64,000 nucleotides of DNA, from the NCBI RefSeq assembly GCF_014842025.1, contig NZ_JACYUY010000008.1, forward strand, positions 62,001-126,000. Reading direction: 5' to 3'. Below the pieces are notes generated by a model, which saw only the letters and a program-made list of their open reading frames with translations, did no database searches and had not been told where the DNA came from. Shown in pieces: positions 1 through 8,204 of the stretch. The DNA is from Massilia sp. CFBP 13721. GTDB taxonomy: Bacteria > Pseudomonadota > Gammaproteobacteria > Burkholderiales > Burkholderiaceae_D. Position 1 is the stretch's first letter. Each line of letters opens with the position of its first letter. The position numbers and the translations under genes were made by a program.

Positions 1-1538
1 TGTACGACCGCGCTGGCAATCGCCGCGTCGATCTGGAAGCAAAACTGCGGGATGCAATGAGCGGTGCTGCTACCTCGGGCGATGCCACGGCAGACCTGCG
101 CAAGTTGCTGATTGAAGCGCGCGCTGTTCTGGAAACGTGGAAAGACGCTGTGCCCGCAGTCAGCCTGTGCGCGGACATCGACAAAGCGTTAGCGGCGTCT
201 GCTCCTGACTGGATCAGCTACGACGAGAGGAGCGACACGCTGACGATCCACGGCATCAAGTACGCCGGCGAACTGATGCGCGACTTCGGGCGCCACATGC
301 CGCAGGGACAGCTGTTCGAACTGGTTGCGCGCCAGGCTGATGGTGCGCTGTGCGTCAAGCGCATCGAGCGCGCTGCTGCTCCTGCGGATATCGGCCCACG
401 CTGGGACGACAACGGCGAGCCGTGGAACGAAGCTGCCGAGAAGATCGACCGCGACCATGCGGCGGCCCCTGTTGCGTCAGGCATCAAGGAATGCACGCAT
501 GATGCCGGCTGTGAGTTCTGTAATTGGTGCGGGTTTCGTGCCGCCTCTCCTGCTACCGCATCGGGCGATGAGCTGCTGGCGTTGCGCGATCAGATCGGCC
601 AGGCCATCGCAGACTATGCCGCCGAGCACATGAACCCCGGCGGCCAGGTCGGAATCGACTGGTGCAGCGCGACTGACATCGACCCTCTGGCAGACCGAAT
701 TATTGCCCTGTTACCTGTATCTGCCGCTACCAAGCCGAAGAGCGAGCTGCGCATTGCGATCCGCCAGATGGCGACCGCGCTGAACAACGACAAGTGGGAT
801 GGCATCCTGACGGCGGACGGCGACCTGGATATGCTCGGCTCCGAAATTTCACTCTTGATGGATCGTTTGTCGGATGCCGCTACCAAGCCGACCGCCGACC
901 TGAGCAAGCACAACGGCCTGAAGCGGTTCGGCATGCACATGACCGCTGATGGCAACTTCTTCGGCGCGATGCCCGACGGGCCATACGTCGAGCTGGCCGA
1001 TGTGCTCTCCCTTCTCGCCACCAAGCCAGCAGCACCGGCCTTGCCGCTGAACAGTATCCCGGCCACGATGCGCCACGACGAAGGCGCGATTGCGTGCTGC
1101 GCCTACTGCGGTCGCTATTCGCTCGATCCGGCAACTCTGTCGAGCCGCCAGCCTCTGTGCGAATGCGGCAAGCAGCACGGCTGGAGCGGCAGCTTTAAGA
1201 AGCCCGGTCCTGACGCACGCTGGAGTGGTAAAGGCCCTGCTTCCCCTATGGCATCTGCCGATGCAGCAACCGTGAAGTCAATGGCGTCGATGCTGGCAAA
1301 CCGCGAGTGGGCCGAAGACCTGGGCCTGACCGGCGACTTGGCCGACTTGCAAGGCCAGATCACCGAACTCGTCGGCCGCGCGAACTCCGGATCATCTGCC
1401 GACGCAGTAATAGAGGCGCTGACTGAGGCCGAGAACATCGCGCGCTGCCATGACTTGGGCACGCCTGACGGCCACACGATAGCCGACGCCATAGCAGCCC
1501 TTCGCAATAAAGCTGCTGGCGCAGAAGGAGCGGAGTAA
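1..1538 (+). CDS. Modular early-phage-type protein of unknown function (5' end at or beyond window edge)
   Basis: I do not recognise a family for the whole protein. The frame is open to the left edge. The first two bases are TG followed by codons reading YDRAGNRRVDLEAKL, so the start is probably an ATG whose A is the base just outside the window; an internal ATG lies at 57. The protein looks like short modules on Ala/Ser/Thr-rich linkers (ASGDE, ATKP, AASP). These include a W-I-S-Y-D-E..TLTIHGI module near residue 50 and Cys pairs near residues 150-160 and 340-370 (CAYCG, CECG) that could bind zinc. It abuts the next gene (TAA directly followed by ATG). It probably serves an accessory phage role; no enzymatic motif is seen. 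Confidence 0.6.
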   Translation, partial: YDRAGNRRVDLEAKLRDAMSGAATSGDATADLRKLLIEARAVLETWKDAVPAVSLCADIDKALAASAPDWISYDERSDTLTIHGIKYAGELMRDFGRHMPQGQLFELVARQADGALCVKRIERAAAPADIGPRWDDNGEPWNEAAEKIDRDHAAAPVASGIKECTHDAGCEFCNWCGFRAASPATASGDELLALRDQIGQAIADYAAEHMNPGGQVGIDWCSATDIDPLADRIIALLPVSAATKPKSELRIAIRQMATALNNDKWDGILTADGDLDMLGSEISLLMDRLSDAATKPTADLSKHNGLKRFGMHMTADGNFFGAMPDGPYVELADVLSLLATKPAAPALPLNSIPATMRHDEGAIACCAYCGRYSLDPATLSSRQPLCECGKQHGWSGSFKKPGPDARWSGKGPASPMASADAATVKSMASMLANREWAEDLGLTGDLADLQGQITELVGRANSGSSADAVIEALTEAENIARCHDLGTPDGHTIADAIAALRNKAAGAEGAE

Positions 1539-1856
1539 ATGCGTAAGCCTACCGATGGAGAAATCACCGACCTACTGCTCGTACGGCACGGCTCGATCAT
1601 GCCCACCTACGTGGTGAAGAACTGGTTGCGCGCAAAGTATCCGAAGCTGCAAACGGCGTGGGTGCTGCGCCGCCTGAAGGCGCTTGAGAAGGCCGGCAAG
1701 GTCGTGCGCACGCCGTCGAACTACGCAACGATGATCTGCTGGGCCATCGCTCCTGCCACCCATACCACAGAGGGAGGGAGCCTTGATGCAGCCATTCGCG
1801 CGGCAGCCGTTAAGCCGCCGCTGTTCGACAAAGACCCGACCAACATCCAATACTGA
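1539..1856 (+). CDS. Small putative winged-helix protein
   Basis: 105 residues starting immediately after the preceding stop codon, so translationally coupled. Residues 1-60 have the length and pattern of a winged helix: an N-terminal helix, then a helix with AWVLRRLKALEKAGKVVR, which resembles a recognition helix plus wing of MarR/DprA-type domains. The tail is Pro/Ala-rich with no motif. A DNA-binding role is an inference from this pattern only. Confidence 0.55.
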   Translation: MRKPTDGEITDLLLVRHGSIMPTYVVKNWLRAKYPKLQTAWVLRRLKALEKAGKVVRTPSNYATMICWAIAPATHTTEGGSLDAAIRAAAVKPPLFDKDPTNIQY

Positions 1857-1863
1857 GGCGACC

Positions 1864-2862
1864 ATGAACCACAATAATCAACAGCCTGGCAGCGCCGACC
1901 TGCCACCACTGCCAACGCCATCGTGGTCACGCGATATGCACGGCGAAACCGAAGTCTATACCGTAGACGAAGTGCGCAAAATCCAGCGCGACGCTATCGC
2001 CGCATCCCGCCGTGCCCTGTCCCTGCCCGATGTGGCGATGCCCGAGCAGATGCGCAAGGCGCTGAAAGACGTTACCGATGTGCTCGACATTTTCGGCAAC
2101 CTGAGCGACGGCCAGATGGACCCGAAGGCATGGAACGCCGCCAAGGCCGAGGACAAGATCACAGCCGCGCGCGCCGTTCTCTCCGCCCAGCCTGCCGAGG
2201 GAAGCGCCGATCCATGCGACTGCTGCAAAGATATCCGCGCTGCTGAGGCGATCTATGGCGATGGGCCTCAAGTGGCGACCTGCACCAACGAGGACTGCGA
2301 GGGCGGACATATCTACAACACCGAGCACACCCACAAGATGCCTTGCTCGCAGTGCGCTACTCCTGCCGCCGTAGTGCGAGCAGCACCGGCAGAAAGCGCT
2401 GACACCCTGCGCAGCCTGTCCGAAGAAGATATTTGCGCTTTCCAACATGCTGTTCAGCAACTGGAATGGATCGCATCAGGCGAAACACCGGGTAAGAATT
2501 GCGACCTCTACGATGATCGCAACAAAGCGACGATTCGTCATGCCATGCAGCACGCCAATAGCGCACTTACCCGCCTCAAGCCTGCCTATGCGCGTCTGCT
2601 TGAGGTGTGGCGTGGCGACCGCAAAAACAGTTCAGTCGGTGCAGCGGAAGGCGCTACACAGGCGGGCTGGCAGCCAATTGAGACTGCGCCGAAGACTGGC
2701 CGCGAACTCATCCTACTGCTGACACCTAGTCGATTCCCGCAGGTTGCATATTCGAATACTTGGTGGACCTCGGGATTCTCGGTCGAGAACAAGCCGACGC
2801 ACTGGATGCCGATTCCGCGCATCGACGGCGACAAGCAAGGCGCACAGGGAGGTGGCAAGTGA
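1864..2862 (+). CDS. Phage accessory protein with Cys-rich centre and DUF551-like C-terminus
   Basis: 332 residues. ATG 1864 is chosen because upstream codons in this frame overlap the previous gene. A central CDCC...C..C...C..C cluster (about residues 118-165) resembles a DnaJ-type zinc-binding module. The last ~70 residues read W-Q-P-I-E-T-A-P-K-T-G ... THWMPIP, the signature of DUF551-type modules common in the accessory arms of proteobacterial phages. Function is unknown. The gene sits in a run of overlapping small genes, and the next gene starts at a GTG inside its stop region. Confidence 0.65.
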   Translation: MNHNNQQPGSADLPPLPTPSWSRDMHGETEVYTVDEVRKIQRDAIAASRRALSLPDVAMPEQMRKALKDVTDVLDIFGNLSDGQMDPKAWNAAKAEDKITAARAVLSAQPAEGSADPCDCCKDIRAAEAIYGDGPQVATCTNEDCEGGHIYNTEHTHKMPCSQCATPAAVVRAAPAESADTLRSLSEEDICAFQHAVQQLEWIASGETPGKNCDLYDDRNKATIRHAMQHANSALTRLKPAYARLLEVWRGDRKNSSVGAAEGATQAGWQPIETAPKTGRELILLLTPSRFPQVAYSNTWWTSGFSVENKPTHWMPIPRIDGDKQGAQGGGK

Positions 2863-3251
2863 AGATCAACGTATCTGTATCCATCAGCAGGAACAGCAGC
2901 GACGAAATTTCGCTGACGTTCGTTGATCAAGCTAGCCGCGCTAAGTTTCTGGACGTTCGCATGACACCCGAGGCTTTCGCAATGGCGGTTACTGGGCAGG
3001 CATTTATCGACGCTCCTGCGGAAGTCCGCGCGCTCGATGTGGTAGGCAAGAGGAAGATCACTGAGCGTCGTTCAATCGAATGCCCCCTCGACATATTCAA
3101 TAAGGATGAGATTGTTGCGTGGCTCGGCGAGAACGGGAAGGAAGAAGGATGGACTGTTAATACCTATCTTGGATCGCAAGGAAGCATCGCGCGGCGCGGT
3201 GATAAAACCATCATCAACTATAGCGTCTATCGCTTCGATCAGGAGGGCTGA
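2859..3251 (+). CDS. Hypothetical phage protein (GTG start)
   Basis: 130 residues from GTG 2859, overlapping the preceding stop by 4 bases (GTGA) with GGGAGG seven bases upstream, which decides the start. The N-terminus alternates like a beta-rich domain (KINVSVSIS). Residues 75-130 read ECPLDIFNKDEIVAWLGENG ... SIARRGD and look like a small alpha/beta fold. No catalytic motif or known family is recognised. Confidence 0.6.
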   Translation: MKINVSVSISRNSSDEISLTFVDQASRAKFLDVRMTPEAFAMAVTGQAFIDAPAEVRALDVVGKRKITERRSIECPLDIFNKDEIVAWLGENGKEEGWTVNTYLGSQGSIARRGDKTIINYSVYRFDQEG

Positions 3252-3254
3252 CCC

Positions 3255-4037
3255 ATGACCACCAACACCCCACGCACCGATACAGCGCCCGCCGACAAGT
3301 TCTTCGCATGGTGGACTTCCATCGAGACCGACTTGCGCAAGTCTCTGATCCTTGGCGCACGTACCGACACCGAAAAGTTGCACGACCTGTTGCGCACGAC
3401 TTACGAGGCAGGTCAGAGCAGTCAGCCATCCCCTTCCACCGGGGGGGAGCCAGCAACGGACAGTGCCGGGCAGCCTGCTAAAAAAATGGGCCTCGTGGCC
3501 TTGACCGATCACCTGATGGCGCTCGCCGATGTGCAAGACTGCGACATCACGCTTCATTTCGCCAATGGCGGCCAGCTGCAAGTAAAGAAAAGTCCCAACC
3601 GGCCACTCGCCGCCCGCGAGCCTGCGCCCGTTGCCCGCGAGCTGGACGTAGAGGCCGAGCGCCGGAAGTTTGAAGCTGTAATGCCGGAAGAGTACCCGCG
3701 CGACCGGAATATGCCTGATAAGTCCTACAACAGCCCGTTTCTCCATGTTGCATGGCAAGGTTGGCTCGCCCGAGCCACCGCCGAGAGCGCGCCGGCCAGT
3801 GCTGCGCCAGATGAGCAGCAGATCGGCCGAGGCCCGCGCTATACCTGCATCGGCAAGGGAGGCGATTACGAGTTGATCGGCGAAGCGCGCGGAGCGGGTT
3901 CAATGAAGCTCTACGGGAACATGGCCGTGTACCGCGACGTCACCAGCGGCGCGCTCTACTACCGGGCCACGCACGATTTCAACAGTCGCATGACCCCTTC
4001 TAACAGTTCGCCAGCAGACACACAGGAGCCGAAATGA
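3255..4037 (+). CDS. Hypothetical phage protein, 260 aa
   Basis: Unrecognised. A Thr/Pro-rich start (MTTNTPRTDTAP) precedes a helical stretch, then an unstructured Ser/Pro linker around residues 54-75. The next segment, LVALTDHLMALADVQDCDITLHFANGG, looks like a structured insert. Around residues 130-175 is FEAVMPEEYPRDRNMP...FLHVAWQGWLARA, a layout shared by many phage accessory proteins. The last 70 residues, ending YRDVTSGALYYRATHDF, resemble the DUF1653-like YxH..G.YYVR style but are too diverged to assign. Overlaps the next gene by ATGA. Confidence 0.6.
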   Translation: MTTNTPRTDTAPADKFFAWWTSIETDLRKSLILGARTDTEKLHDLLRTTYEAGQSSQPSPSTGGEPATDSAGQPAKKMGLVALTDHLMALADVQDCDITLHFANGGQLQVKKSPNRPLAAREPAPVARELDVEAERRKFEAVMPEEYPRDRNMPDKSYNSPFLHVAWQGWLARATAESAPASAAPDEQQIGRGPRYTCIGKGGDYELIGEARGAGSMKLYGNMAVYRDVTSGALYYRATHDFNSRMTPSNSSPADTQEPK

Positions 4038-4237
4038 TCGAACGCGCATCCCCTGCCCAACTCCGCAAGGCGCTCGAAATCGCGGACACGTACAAGAAGA
4101 CCGGACTTGGCTTCGTGCCAATGCCAGTAGCAAATAGTGCTGAGTTCGAGGCGCTTGCAGCCCAATCGCTCGCGCGCCTGGCTGAGTTGATCGAATTGGC
4201 CGAACGTTCGCCAGTAGGCGCAAAGGAATCGAAATGA
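4034..4237 (+). CDS. Small hypothetical protein, 67 aa
   Basis: Coupled to its neighbours at both ends by ATGA overlaps (4034 and 4234). Predicted all-helical: residues 5-25 and 35-60. No family recognised. Confidence 0.55.
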   Translation: MIERASPAQLRKALEIADTYKKTGLGFVPMPVANSAEFEALAAQSLARLAELIELAERSPVGAKESK

Positions 4238-4494
4238 GCTGCGAACACTGCACCGACCCTGACGGCCAGCCGTGCATGCCATCTTACGGTGTCGCGCCGC
4301 ATGAATGCTTCTACAAGATTCCAGGCGCGAAGATCGGGGAAAGCCGACTGCTGCCGCGCGAGCAGTGGCCCGACAACTTCGCAGAAGATCCGGACAGCCC
4401 TGGCCTTGGCACCTACTGGTGCCCAGTCTGCGGAGAAGGCAAGCCGGAGAGGCTGATCGCTACAAGCACCAGCAAGGGGGAGGACAGAAATTGA
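4234..4494 (+). CDS. Small Cys-rich protein (putative zinc ribbon)
   Basis: 86 residues, with an N-terminal MSCEHC...C pattern and a C-terminal YWCPVCGEG knuckle, so two half-sites able to form one zinc ribbon. Starts in an ATGA overlap with the upstream gene. Typical early-phage small protein; function unknown. Confidence 0.55.
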   Translation: MSCEHCTDPDGQPCMPSYGVAPHECFYKIPGAKIGESRLLPREQWPDNFAEDPDSPGLGTYWCPVCGEGKPERLIATSTSKGEDRN

Positions 4495-4706
4495 GCGCGA
4501 CATTTTTAGACTCGACAGAGATTGCCGAGCTGACCGGCCGTAAAATCAAGTCGAAGCAGATCGACGCGCTGCGCAAGACGGGCTTGCCCTTTTTCGTCAA
4601 CGCGACAGGCCACCCGGTCGTGGCACGCTCGGCGATAGAGGCGCGCACGCCTGCAGCGGCGCCGGCGAAAAAGAAGTGGACATCGAACGCACTGAAAGCA
4701 AACTGA
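4491..4706 (+). CDS. DUF4224 protein, integrase-associated
   Basis: 71 residues from a TTG start at 4491 that overlaps the previous stop (TTGA), with GGGGGAGG spaced about 7 bases before it. The body reads FLDSTEIAELTGRK.KSKQIDALR..GLPFFVNATGHPVVARSAIE, the DUF4224 pattern. DUF4224 genes lie directly upstream of tyrosine integrases in many prophages and are thought to act as small DNA-binding partners, possibly excisionase-like. The integrase begins two bases downstream. Confidence 0.75.
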   Translation: MSATFLDSTEIAELTGRKIKSKQIDALRKTGLPFFVNATGHPVVARSAIEARTPAAAPAKKKWTSNALKAN

Positions 4707-4707
4707 A

Positions 4708-5820
4708 ATGGGCCGTACCCCAACACGAAATAAGAACCTCCCGGCCGGCATGCGCGCCAGGCACCGCGGCGACAAGGTCTATTACTACCTTGACACCGGC
4801 GCCAAGCCTAAGCGCAAGGAGATCCCGTTGGGGCAGGACTACGTGTTGGCGGTCCAGAAGTGGGCAGAGCTGACGGTGAGCGGAACAAAGCCTGGCGCCA
4901 TCATCACTTTCCGCCACGTGGCGGAGCGGTACCAGCGAGAGGTTCTTCCCGGGAAGGCCGCGTCGACCCAGGAGGGGAACTTGCGCGAGCTGGCCAGCCT
5001 GTACAAATTCTTCGACGACCCGCCGGTCGCACTTGATGAGATCGATCCGGTGGACGTCCGGCAGTACATCGACTGGCGGGTAACGAGCACCGTGGCGGCC
5101 AAGGTCGAAGAGAACGTTGAACGTGCGAAGCGAGGCCTACCGGCTCTGCCAGTACCGAAGGACGCCGGCAGCGTGCGCGCGAACCGGGAAAAAGCGCTCT
5201 TCTCGCACATCTGGAACTTCGCCAGGTCGACCGGCCTGACGTCGAAAGCGAATCCGTGCGCCGGTGTAAAGGGGAAATCTGAGAAAGGCCGCGACGCCTA
5301 TATCGATGATGCCGTGTTTAAGGCGGTCTGGGACGCGGCTGAACTGCCGCTGAAAGACGCCATGGACCTGGCGTACCTGACTGGCCAGCGACCTGCAGAC
5401 GTGCTCAAGCTGTCGCAGGCGGACATTAAGGACGGCGCGCTGACGGTGGTGCAGAACAAGACGGGCAAGCGTCTGCGGATCGCAATCGAGGGCGAGCTTG
5501 CAGCAGTGATCGAGCGGATCAAGCAGCGGAAGGTGATGGGTCTCGGCCTGGTGAATACGATGGGCGGCGAGCGCATGGGAAAGGCGGGACTTCGAAGCGC
5601 GTTCGACCGGGCCCGCGCGGCAGCGAAAGAATCGCACCCTACCCTGGCCAAAGAAATCACAGCGTTCCAGTTCCGAGACCTGCGCGCGAAGGCCGGCACC
5701 GACAAGGAAGAAAGCGGCGGCATGGAGGCAGCGCAAGCGCAGTTGGGTCACTCGACCCCGTCGATGACGGCGCATTACGTTCGCCACCGGCGGGGAAAAC
5801 TAGTCACGCCGACCAAGTAA
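4708..5820 (+). CDS. int: Tyrosine-type integrase of element 1
   Basis: 370-residue site-specific recombinase. An N-terminal arm-type DNA-binding part (about 1-60) precedes a SAM-like core-binding domain (65-185) and the catalytic domain. Catalytic residues visible are R228 (TGQRP), K251, R326, H348 (LGHS) and the nucleophile Y357 (HYVR). The usual first histidine of the H-x-x-R box is replaced by Arg (FRDLR, R323), a variant seen in a phage-integrase subgroup. It reads towards the tRNA-Leu fragment 118 bp downstream, its presumed attachment site. Confidence 0.92.
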   Translation: MGRTPTRNKNLPAGMRARHRGDKVYYYLDTGAKPKRKEIPLGQDYVLAVQKWAELTVSGTKPGAIITFRHVAERYQREVLPGKAASTQEGNLRELASLYKFFDDPPVALDEIDPVDVRQYIDWRVTSTVAAKVEENVERAKRGLPALPVPKDAGSVRANREKALFSHIWNFARSTGLTSKANPCAGVKGKSEKGRDAYIDDAVFKAVWDAAELPLKDAMDLAYLTGQRPADVLKLSQADIKDGALTVVQNKTGKRLRIAIEGELAAVIERIKQRKVMGLGLVNTMGGERMGKAGLRSAFDRARAAAKESHPTLAKEITAFQFRDLRAKAGTDKEESGGMEAAQAQLGHSTPSMTAHYVRHRRGKLVTPTK

Positions 5821-5937
5821 AACCGTTCCGCAAATCCGTTTGATCGCGGGCCTTTGCGGGGCATCGGCAACGGTTGCTCTCAAGCGTATGCGGAACGATT
5901 TATGGCATAAGCCTTTGTTAACTAAGCATTTTTCGCC

Positions 5938-5997
5938 GGACTTAAAATCCCGTGCTCGCAAGGGCGTGCCGGTTCGATTCCGGCTCGGGGCACCAAC
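5938..5997 (+). other. tRNA-Leu(UAA) 3' fragment (attR of element 1)
   Basis: From the anticodon loop (CTTAAAA) through the long variable arm, the T arm (GGTTCGATTCC) and the acceptor 3' strand ending CACCA, this matches the 3' part of a tRNA-Leu. The 5' half is absent: upstream bases do not complete the anticodon stem or form D arm or acceptor. This is the scar expected when an integrase recombines inside the anticodon loop and the phage copy restores the host tRNA at the other end. The region 5821-6179 holds no gene, only this fragment, the att core and arm sites. Confidence 0.85.
5978..5997 (+). repeat. attL core, 20-bp direct repeat copy 1
   Basis: TTCCGGCTCGGGGCACCAAC, identical to 49739-49758. 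It covers the T-arm 3' strand, acceptor and CCA end of tRNA-Leu plus two flanking bases. Confidence 0.88.
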
Positions 5998-6119
5998 GCA
6001 CAATTTAGCATTCCCCTTCTTTACCCCGCTTTCTGAGTCTTTTCAAGGACTTACGACAACAGCGGCGGCTTGTACGATTCCACTTAATAACGCAAAATAC
6101 CGCTATTTCTCAGCAGCGG

Positions 6120-6159
6120 TTACGCACGTTTTACGCAATAATTACGCACGCATGCGTAA
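6120..6159. promoter_or_regulatory. Phased integrase arm-type sites, left end
   Basis: TTACGCA occurs at 6120, 6131 and 6142 in direct orientation and inverted (TGCGTAA) at 6153. All four start exactly 11 bp apart, about one helical turn. Related heptamers lie near the other prophage end. This fits the arm-type sites bound by a lambda-family integrase N-terminal domain. The array lies between the att core and the integrase start, so it may also control int expression. Confidence 0.75.
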
Positions 6160-6179
6160 GTGCGCTATTGGAGGACTGC

Positions 6180-7214
6180 ATGGCATCCATTAAAAAAAGC
6201 GGCTCGGGTTGGCGCGCGCAGGTAGCAACCTTGGGCGTGCGCGAGTCGAAGGTGTTTTCGACCAAGGCCGAGGCGAGCGCCTGGGCATCCCTCCGTGAGG
6301 CGGAAATCAGGTCTGGCAAGGCTACGGGCATCCAGGTGGGTCGCACCTTGGGCGAGGCTTTCCGGCGCTACGAGAAGGAAGTGTCGGTGCACAAGGACGG
6401 CCATCGGTGGGAGGTGCTGCGCCTGAACGCGATCGGACGGTTCAAGATCAACGGCGTCCAGCTGGAGAACATGAGGCTGGTTGATGTGACTTCAGACGTC
6501 CTCGGACAATGGCGTGACTACCGGCTGAACGTCGACGGCACGAAGGGGCCACACAAGGGCGTGGTCGGGTCGACCATCAACCGCGAGTTGAACTTGATTT
6601 CGCACGTTTTTACATGCGCCACCAAAGAGTGGAAATGGATCGCTGAACGGCCAACGGCAAACGTACGCCGGCCGAAGGAGTCAGAGCACCGCGAGCGCCT
6701 GTACACGGAAGACGAGATCAAGAGGCTGTGTTTCGCCATGGGCTTCGACCTGGACGGCGAGGAGGAGGTCGAAACCGTCAGCCAGCGCGTGGCGGCCGCC
6801 TTCCTGTTCGCGCTCGAGACAGCCATGCGCGCCGGCGAGATCTGCAACCTGGTGCCGGAGGATATCGTCGGCCGAGTCGCCAAGGTACGCAAGTCAAAAA
6901 CGACCGCGGGCAAGCGCAACGTGCCGCTGTCGACACGGGCAGTAAAGCTCCTCAAGCTGCTGCCGGAAGTCGGCGCCGGCGAGCCGATATTTGGAGTCTC
7001 TTCGGCGTCGGTCGACACGCTGTTCCGGAAAGCGAAGGCGCGCGCCATGATCGATGATGCGACATTCCACGATACCCGCCACAACGCCACGACCACGCTG
7101 GCAAAGAAGTTCCAGGTGCTCGACTTGGCCCGAGCGATCGGGCACAGTGACCTGAAGAAGCTGATGGTCTATTACAACGAAAGTGCCGAGGAGATGGCGA
7201 AGCTGTTGAACTGA
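6180..7214 (+). CDS. int: Tyrosine-type integrase of element 2
   Basis: 344 residues from ATG 6180, preceded by GGAGG at a good distance. An in-frame ATG at 6168 lies upstream of that site. N-terminal arm-binding domain (1-55), core-binding domain (60-165) and catalytic domain with R217 (AMRAGE), K240 region, H297-x-x-R300 (HDTRH), H322 (IGHS) and Tyr at 331/332. It is only distantly similar in pattern to the element 1 integrase and keeps the canonical His. It reads away from attL. In the circular phage it would follow the AlpA-like gene at the other end across attP. Confidence 0.93.
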   Translation: MASIKKSGSGWRAQVATLGVRESKVFSTKAEASAWASLREAEIRSGKATGIQVGRTLGEAFRRYEKEVSVHKDGHRWEVLRLNAIGRFKINGVQLENMRLVDVTSDVLGQWRDYRLNVDGTKGPHKGVVGSTINRELNLISHVFTCATKEWKWIAERPTANVRRPKESEHRERLYTEDEIKRLCFAMGFDLDGEEEVETVSQRVAAAFLFALETAMRAGEICNLVPEDIVGRVAKVRKSKTTAGKRNVPLSTRAVKLLKLLPEVGAGEPIFGVSSASVDTLFRKAKARAMIDDATFHDTRHNATTTLAKKFQVLDLARAIGHSDLKKLMVYYNESAEEMAKLLN

Positions 7215-7303
7215 CTTAGGATACGATGCTGATGATGGCTCAGTACTTGTACAAATGAGCCCAATGGTTTTTTTCTAATTTACATTGGAAGCTACGCTCA
7301 TAT

Positions 7304-8107
7304 ATGGAAGACCTACTTGCGATTGCCGGCCGACAGATTGATACTTTTCTCGATGTACAGACTAACGACGAATTCTATCGTGAAGTCGATAAGGTGCGGC
7401 GGTCCTCGGACAGCATTAGCTTCGTTCGCTCAAGCCGTTACCCCATAGCACTGGACGCAGCTTGCGCTGGGCTCATCACACGCTGCGGAGCGGGAATTTG
7501 GGAAATCGTGCATCGTTGCATCACTACTGGAAGAGTAGAATTTACACCGTCTCTTTCAGAACAATTGAAGAATTTCACCAAGCCGTATTTAGAGGGCGTG
7601 GTGCGCAGCCTAACCGAGCGAACCTCGCAAGCAGCAAATGGTATCTTTCAGCCCACCGCATCCGAGGTGGCGCGAGTACGTGCCGTCGCTAATCTTGAAA
7701 CCGAGATCGACTTATTTTGCGCCGTTCTCTCAAGGGTGCCGCAACCGGCGCAGTATCAACCACCGCACATCATCAATATCCACGGCTCAAGCGTTGCCAG
7801 CTTGCAAACAGGCAACCATGCGTCAGCGAATGTGACGACGCTTACAGTAGGAAGCAGGCACATCGATGTCGCTGCTGCGTTAGCCCAGTTGAAAGCCGAG
7901 CTCATCGCAGCTAAAGTTGACGGTACGCCAATGTTCTTGGTTCAAGAGGCTGAAGCAGAGCTCGCGAAAACGCCCCCCCAGCAGTCTCGATTAAAGGGAT
8001 TTGTGAATGCGATCGGAGGTTGCGTTAACGGAATGATCGAGGTCGGAACAAAGTTGCCTGGAGCCATCGAGGGAGCGAAACGCGCGATTGACATGCTGCC
8101 AATGTGA
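7304..8107 (+). CDS. Unknown cargo protein, possible abortive-infection type
   Basis: 267 residues, no family firmly recognised. An N-terminal helical domain (1-140) is followed by a short Gly/Asn/Ser-rich strand segment (about 155-180: IINIHGSSVASLQTGN). The C-terminal helical part ends with a Gly-rich amphipathic or weakly hydrophobic tail (FVNAIGGCVNGMIEVG...). A helical domain, then an iHGssv..lqTG.n.sa turn, then a helical tail recalls AbiTii-like and other defence-linked proteins, but this is only resemblance. Base composition is more AT-rich than the structural genes, and it sits in the cargo zone directly after the integrase. Confidence 0.55.
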   Translation: MEDLLAIAGRQIDTFLDVQTNDEFYREVDKVRRSSDSISFVRSSRYPIALDAACAGLITRCGAGIWEIVHRCITTGRVEFTPSLSEQLKNFTKPYLEGVVRSLTERTSQAANGIFQPTASEVARVRAVANLETEIDLFCAVLSRVPQPAQYQPPHIINIHGSSVASLQTGNHASANVTTLTVGSRHIDVAAALAQLKAELIAAKVDGTPMFLVQEAEAELAKTPPQQSRLKGFVNAIGGCVNGMIEVGTKLPGAIEGAKRAIDMLPM

Positions 8108-8204
8108 ACCCACACTCAGCTGATGGCTAGGTATCTTCTCCTATGAAAAATTCCTTCGAAGTCTGAAACCTACGCCAGATCCTACGCCGAGGAGAGCGCT
8201 GCCC

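Larger units (their letters stand above)
1..5997. mobile_element. Right end of integrative element 1 (partial prophage)
   Basis: Plus-strand cluster of small overlapping genes of early-phage type, then a DUF4224 gene and a tyrosine integrase, ending at a 3' fragment of tRNA-Leu. The layout (integrase reading towards a tRNA 3' end) is that of an attR boundary. The left end, and presumably the intact tRNA-Leu gene, lie outside the window. No structural genes are visible here, so whether it is a full phage cannot be judged. Confidence 0.7.

Noticed and set aside
5938-5997. Functional tRNA-Leu gene
   Set aside because: 5' half missing; anticodon stem, D arm and acceptor 5' strand cannot be formed from upstream bases.
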